NCBI RefSeq assembly: GCF_964199755.1
Contig: NC_133900.1
Span: 23,165,701 to 23,229,700 of the forward strand
Length of the DNA: 64,000 nt
Source: Larus michahellis
Taxonomy: Eukaryota; Chordata; Aves; Charadriiformes; Laridae
Direction: 5' to 3'
The translations under genes and the position numbers were made by a program. This document shows positions 59,601 through 64,000 of this stretch, in pieces. A model generated the notes under the pieces. It had not been told where the DNA came from. It saw only the letters and a program-made list of their open reading frames with translations, and ran no database searches. Numbering within the stretch: the first letter of the stretch is position 1; each line of letters begins with the position of its first letter.

Positions 59601-62600
59601 CTCTCATCAGCACAGTAGTTTTGTATTTAACTCCTCAGAAGAAATAGCTTTGGATCAAGAAAAAAACAAATTATGTTTACTGCACCTTGTAATGAAGGCT
59701 CTTGGGGTTCTTGAACATGAATAGATTTAAAATCCAGCTGCATTCTTGGCAGGGCAAAGATGGTTTCAGTTTCATGGTTGTAACTGGAGCCACCTCTGAA
59801 TCCACTTAGCAAGCTTGAGCTTTTCACTGTTGTGCTGCTCTCTGGGTTGTTAGCATCAACATTTCGAAGCAGGTTTAACTCTACAGGGAAAATGGGAAAT
59901 TCCTGAATTCAGTAGTCTATTAAAAAAAGGTTTTTGTCAGCACACAGGGTGACAAATTTTCACAAAGTACCTCTCATAAAATGAGGGGAGGAAATAAGCG
60001 TCAGCACCATAACATCTAAGCACTTCTAAGAAACTTTATTAGTTTTTTGGAAGCTTAAAGCCCAAATTTTATTCATCTGAACACCCTATCACAACTCTGT
60101 TCTAGTAATGAGCTTTCAGTTAAATGAGATATAGACTGTATGGCTTCAAAGCATGCCCTTTGTGTTTGAAAATATGGTAGTACTTAAAATGAAAGTAAAT
60201 GTTTCTGATTAATACAAGTAATACCTAAATTCACCGAGGCAGCAATGCAGTCAGAAATCACTGTTGACCAGGAATCCAACTTTGTCACAAGACTGTTACC
60301 ATACCACACATGCAACATCATCTGAATTAGTTTTCAGTTGTTAAAATTGTGACACGACAAAAAAGCCAAGAAAGGTTACTATTTCATTGTAAAACTGCTG
60401 GTGCATGATTATTAAGAAGATGATATCCTTTATTGTGCTCCCAAAAGCATGGCTACAAAAGGCCAAACAATTAAATGCTGTTGTTATTGTTTATATACTT
60501 AAATGTTCCGGATGTAGCAAAACAGGGCTGCATCAAAACATCTAACAGACAGCGCCTCTATTTGCGAACTTCAACCACTACATCCTGTTGTGTCTTTCAA
60601 AAGGAATAAATATTAGTATAGTATATTAATAATTTTAAAATATTTTTTTCAAGAAACTATCATCTGCTCGTTTCTCACTATATGTCATATTCCGCTCTTC
60701 GCCCTTTCACAGAAATTCTGTTGATATCATCTACTGATTTTACGGTTTGTGAATGAAATAGCGACAGTGTATTTTAAGATTTCTTTTAACGTTATCTTGA
60801 AAGACTTATTTTCTAATTAACAATGTTTTAAAGATACGATTCAAAATGTTTTAAGGCCTAGAAGTAGATGAAGGTTGAAAAGCTTTAGGCGGATGAGTGA
60901 TTTTCAAGTGCTAGTCGTAAGTGGGGACAGAAGCCTAAAATATATTCCTACTTTAACTTAATCCCTAAATCCTTCATATACAGTGAAATACATCCTTATG
61001 TTACAAGATCATAACTGCATGTGAAACAAAATTATTTCAATATAGTGAAAGAGGAGAAGACTAGGACTACTGCAGTGCCAGATACGTAAATGTCCTGTAC
61101 ACTAACAGAACGTTTTGGCTTTAATGCACAGTTTGAAAAAGGATTTAACTCAGTAACACTTCCAGCTGTTTGGCTTATTGCTCTGCTTCATTCCACAGTT
61201 CACCATAAGGTTCTCAAGAAGAAACAACTTCCATCATTTCAAATTCCCTTCTCCCTGCAGCCCACTTGAAATTTAACAGCTTTTAAACAGCACGATCTGC
61301 ACCGCCTGGCAAGCAGGCCAATCCCCAAACTTAATGAACACGAATCTAACCTTCGTTCCTTGTGGCTGTAACGTAATTGAACCACTCTTTCACACTGGCA
61401 ACTCCATGGGGGGGGTTTTCATGGCGGCGCCTTGTTATCTTTGTGATTGTCGCCATCGGGCTCTCAAGGGCTCCACACGGTTTGGTGACCATAGTGTTAT
61501 GGCCCAAATGAAAGTCCAGGGTTTGCACAATATACGTGGAGTGTTCGCTAGTACCTGCATTGAAAGTGTGGGTGGGCGTGGGGTGAGAGAGGTAAGAAAA
61601 ATGGAAGAAGCTGCTTAGTAAGGGCAGTAGGATTTCTCTTCTCACTCTCCTCTCCTCGCACAGGTATTTAACATGAATAATTAGTATGCCAGTGGCATTA
61701 AAAAGTGGTATAAAGCTTGCAAACAACAAAAAAATTAAATCCTCAGTAGCTACAGACAGTAAACACTTCTCAATATGAAGACAAATATAAGCAATAAGAC
61801 CATCAAAATTCATCATACAGAAACAAAGGACTACATAAACAGACATGCAGTTAACAAGGCAGACAACCCACTTTGTAGGCATATCAGGGACTTATCTAGT
61901 ATATTTCAAAATGTACTTTGCATTATTCCACAGATAAAGCAAATTGTGGTAAAGGTGGTGAGGGAACAGATTATTATTTTAGGTAAGTGGTATACTTTGG
62001 GGGAATATTCTTGATTCAGACTTAAAGAAAGTAAGTTTTTCTTTGATTTCTTCTTGTGTATCAATACATTCTTAAAACTCATTTAAAGGAATTTAGAGAA
62101 ATGAGGAAATGGTTTCAATTACCATCTTCCCAGACTTTCTGGGCTTCTGTCCAAAATGCAATATTGGGTTCTTCAAGGTGAAATAAGGCCCACGATTTTG
62201 AGCGGAAATTAGGTCCATGAAAACAAGCCAGTGTCATATGGTTTCCATGCAGGCTCATGGATCCTCCAAATTGCATCCCATCTTCTGGCAATGGCATCTG
62301 AAATAAGGATATATGGCATCCAGATACCACTTTCAAAACTCCTGGCCAATGGCGATGATGGGCTGCATCCAAGACTGAAAAGTAAACATGCAATAGTAAG
62401 AACAAATTTTAGGAAAGGGAATAATACAGACAAGATTGCTGCTGTATTTATATTTTTAATAAAACATGGAATTATGAATGATATTTTCTAATCTATTTCA
62501 TTGACACTGTTTTGTCTTTGTGATCTAAGGTGGTTGTAGCTTAAGAGTACCTGAACAAACATACTCGGAAATCAATGACTTATTGTGTGTTCAAAGAAAT

Positions 62601-63640
62601 TATGGTGTCAGCTCACAATTAATAGAAAGAATAACATCACACTTCCATTGCTACTCAAAGTAGAAATGTTTTTTTTATGAAATAGTTTCCAAAATCTACT
62701 TTTGAAATCTATTTAAACTCTATTGAAATAGTTCGAAAACTGAAAAAGAGTTTTTTAGATCTTCTTATTTTTTAAACAGAAATACCCATTTTTAACTAAA
62801 CCCCCAAAATAACATATGTCAGTTTGTTAATGTACCCCAGGTCTAGCAGGGCTCTCGAGGTATTTGCATTCTTCATTGAAAGGTTATTGCCAGGCCAAAT
62901 TTACAGGAAAAAATGTCCTGAAGAAACTATTTCAAGTCAAATAGATACGCTTGCACATATGAAGTTGCTCAGATGAATTTTTGCAATTAAAACATCCTCC
63001 TTGGGAGGTACATTGTCTCTTGTACCACTTACATTGCTCATGTGAGCTTCTCTCTAAGTTGTTTGCCATTGTCTTGGGAGGGAGATAAGGAACAGGTCCC
63101 CATGTGGACAAAGCTCGCTTGCTTGTATCAAACTGCTGAGTAAAGAACTCCTGGAGTTTCATTCCTATTTTTATTAGATCCGGCGTAGTCGATCTTGAAA
63201 TCATCACTTGGAAGATATCCCATTTCAAGTCCCCATGAACAAATATCTCGCTAGATATTAAAAAATAGCAAGAACATTAGCAGTTAATCTATTTTCTACT
63301 GACAAGAAAAAAAACCCAAACAATGAAGCCTTTGCTTTCTAGCAGATGCTAGAAAGCATTTTGGTTAGCAATACTGGACAGAAGACATATAGGCAGAATT
63401 TTACCTTAGCAAACATTATACATTCTAAACACAGGAAGCAGTATTACCTTTTATCAGAGATGCTCGAGTCCAAAGCATTATACAGATTAATTTTCCATTC
63501 ATCCTGTAGTTTAAGATCAGCATTACTGAAGATTCCCATTAGGATACTGGACCCCATATAGTCAACACGTGCTTCAGTAGAACCCATGGTAATTTGAATT
63601 TTATGACTGGGCTGTTGATTTGGGTGTTCAGAAATATGAG
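56397..63640 (-). CDS. BLTP1: BLTP1 (KIAA1109), last eight coding exons, partial
   Basis: Minus-strand join 63640-63448, 63250-63033, 62374-62123, 61554-61351, 59880-59686, 58792-58658, 57781-57616, 56613-56397. All introns are GT-AG and the phases are continuous, giving 525 C-terminal residues and a TAG stop. BLTP1 is a roughly 5000-residue bridge-like lipid-transfer protein related to yeast Csf1 and fly Tweek; it carries phospholipids between membranes at ER contact sites. The segments read almost like human KIAA1109: WGPVPYLPPKTMANNLE, GSMSLHGNHMTLACFHGPNF, KITRRRHENPPHGVASVKEW, SLLSGFRGGSSYNHETETI, VTEFTDHICVTMDAELIMFL and LQKLGFHHARTTIPKWLQRG. It ends in a lysine/glutamate-rich tail, KGKDKEEY. 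The 5' remainder of the gene is beyond the right edge. Confidence 0.97.
56836..56891. repeat. 28-bp perfect tandem duplication in last BLTP1 intron
   Basis: Copies at 56836-56863 and 56864-56891, beginning TCATGTTGAAATTGATTTAT. No effect on splice sites is evident. Confidence 0.95.
57521..57618. repeat. 66-bp-period duplication covering a BLTP1 splice donor
   Basis: A 32-base identical segment (AGAGACTGCAGATAAAGCCT through GTTACCTG) occurs at 57521-57552 and at 57587-57618. The right copy contains the real minus-strand donor of the penultimate exon, and the left copy repeats that donor inside the intron. Confidence 0.95.
57616..57781 (-). CDS. BLTP1: BLTP1 penultimate exon
   Basis: Codes IFPPRILAARPGQKNSVGV, TDKEAEESITYTTVDWREFM and NTWHLEPTL. 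The variable middle (about ARPGQKNSVGVLEDSS) differs from human, while the ends are conserved. Its donor region is duplicated 66 bases into the following intron. Confidence 0.95.
58658..58792 (-). CDS. BLTP1: BLTP1 exon, third from end
   Basis: Codes TSVKPKVECSVVTEFTDHIC, DAELIMFLHDLVSAYLKEK and a lysine/glutamate end. Forty-five codons, phase 1 to phase 1. Confidence 0.96.
59686..59880 (-). CDS. BLTP1: BLTP1 exon, fourth from end
   Basis: Codes LNLLRNVDANNPESSTTVKS, then GGSSYNHETETIFALPRMQL and IHVQEPQEPSLQ. Sixty-five codons, phase 1 to phase 1. Donor CAAG|GTGCAG. Confidence 0.95.
61351..61554 (-). CDS. BLTP1: BLTP1 exon, fifth from end
   Basis: Codes EHSTYIVQTLDFHLGHNTMV, ALESPMATITKITRRRHEN and SVKEWFNYVTATRNE. 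Sixty-eight codons, phase 1 to phase 1. Because it is a multiple of three, it could be skipped without breaking the frame. Confidence 0.96.
62123..62374 (-). CDS. BLTP1: BLTP1 exon, sixth from end
   Basis: Codes LDAAHHRHWPGVLKVVSGCH, MSLHGNHMTLACFHGPNF and LEEPNIAFWTEAQKVWED. Eighty-four codons, phase 1 to phase 1. Confidence 0.97.
63033..63250 (-). CDS. BLTP1: BLTP1 exon, seventh from end
   Basis: Codes EIFVHGDLKWDIFQVMISRS, then PDLIKIGMKLQEFFTQQFD and WGPVPYLPPKTMANN. The donor is CAAT|GTAAGT. It enters in phase 2 and leaves in phase 1. Confidence 0.95.
63448..63640 (-). CDS. BLTP1: BLTP1 exon, eighth from end
   Basis: Codes HISEHPNQQPSHKIQITMGS through ILMGIFSNADLKLQDEWKIN to ALDSSISDK. 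It enters in phase 1 and leaves in phase 2. Confidence 0.94.
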
Positions 63641-64000
63641 CTGAAATAGAAACAAAGCAATATAGAAATAGAGCATTAAAGATAAGAAAATATTTTTTTC
63701 CAGTGATATCACCCTTATTCCATCCAAATGATACAGAGGGACTGAGAAAGCACTGTTTTTTCCCCAGATGCATGGGGACGTCATGACTCTGGTGTGGCAC
63801 CAGAACACCCAACCTCTTTTCAAAGCCAACTTTGCATTTCCCAGACCATGAGCAATTGTGAAATTCTAGGAGAAGCAGAAATGCCATCAAGTCTTTCAGT
63901 TGCCATCTGTCCAGACAGCTGTAGGGGGCTGTCAGGGTGCACAACTAGATAGTTTAATTTTAGAGCAATGCTGAGATTGAATCAGCCCCTTCAATTCAAA

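Noticed and set aside
61555-61882. N-terminal extension of the open frame covering the BLTP1 exon at 61554-61351
   Set aside because: It is intron. A good acceptor (ATGCAG) lies at 61555 and similarity to KIAA1109 begins only inside the exon.
1-64000. CRISPR arrays, bacterial operons, tRNA or rRNA genes
   Set aside because: No regularly spaced identical repeats, no prokaryotic gene arrangement, and no cloverleaf or rRNA motif was noticed. The DNA is plainly vertebrate.

Overview
The window is vertebrate nuclear DNA, most likely from a bird. It is AT-rich, intron-rich and mostly non-coding, and carries several chicken-repeat-1 (CR1) LINE copies of avian/reptilian type. Three genes in its right half match the conserved BLTP1 (KIAA1109) - ADAD1 - IL2 block in order and orientation. 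I read the gene models by eye from splice sites, reading-phase continuity and remembered family sequences; no search was run. The IL2 protein is of avian type but differs from chicken IL2 as I remember it, so I cannot name the species.

Layout. 1-7.8 kb: no recognisable gene; it holds a G-rich tract next to a hairpin and a short palindrome. 7.8-12.2 kb: two CR1 copies on the minus strand. One is a truncated 3' end. The other is about 3.3 kb long with ORF1 remnants, a frameshifted endonuclease region and a reverse transcriptase interrupted by two in-frame TGA codons. 12.2-37 kb: a long gene-free stretch with older, decayed CR1 fragments near 25.4-26.6, 27.8-28.3 and 32.9 kb. 36.95-40.3 kb: IL2 on the plus strand, complete, with four exons and 139 codons. 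Its proximal promoter is close to what I remember of the mammalian one. 40.3-45.1 kb: the convergent IL2/ADAD1 interval with an unusual CATG-rich low-complexity patch. 45.1-55.0 kb: ADAD1 on the minus strand, eleven coding exons and 570 residues, followed by a CpG island at 55.4-55.8 kb. 55.9-63.6 kb: the last eight coding exons of BLTP1 on the minus strand; the rest of this very large gene lies beyond the right edge.

The genes are neighbours by ancient synteny and do not form a pathway. IL2 encodes a T-cell growth cytokine. ADAD1 encodes a germ-cell RNA-binding protein with a deaminase-like fold lacking the catalytic glutamate. BLTP1 encodes a giant bridge-like lipid-transfer protein. IL21, the usual next gene on the IL2 side, was not found in the 37 kb to the left of IL2. 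No wholly new biological system is evident. The best leads are the conserved IL2 promoter, an LTR-like remnant ending about 32 bases from an ADAD1 acceptor in a GC-AG intron, and a duplicated splice donor in BLTP1.
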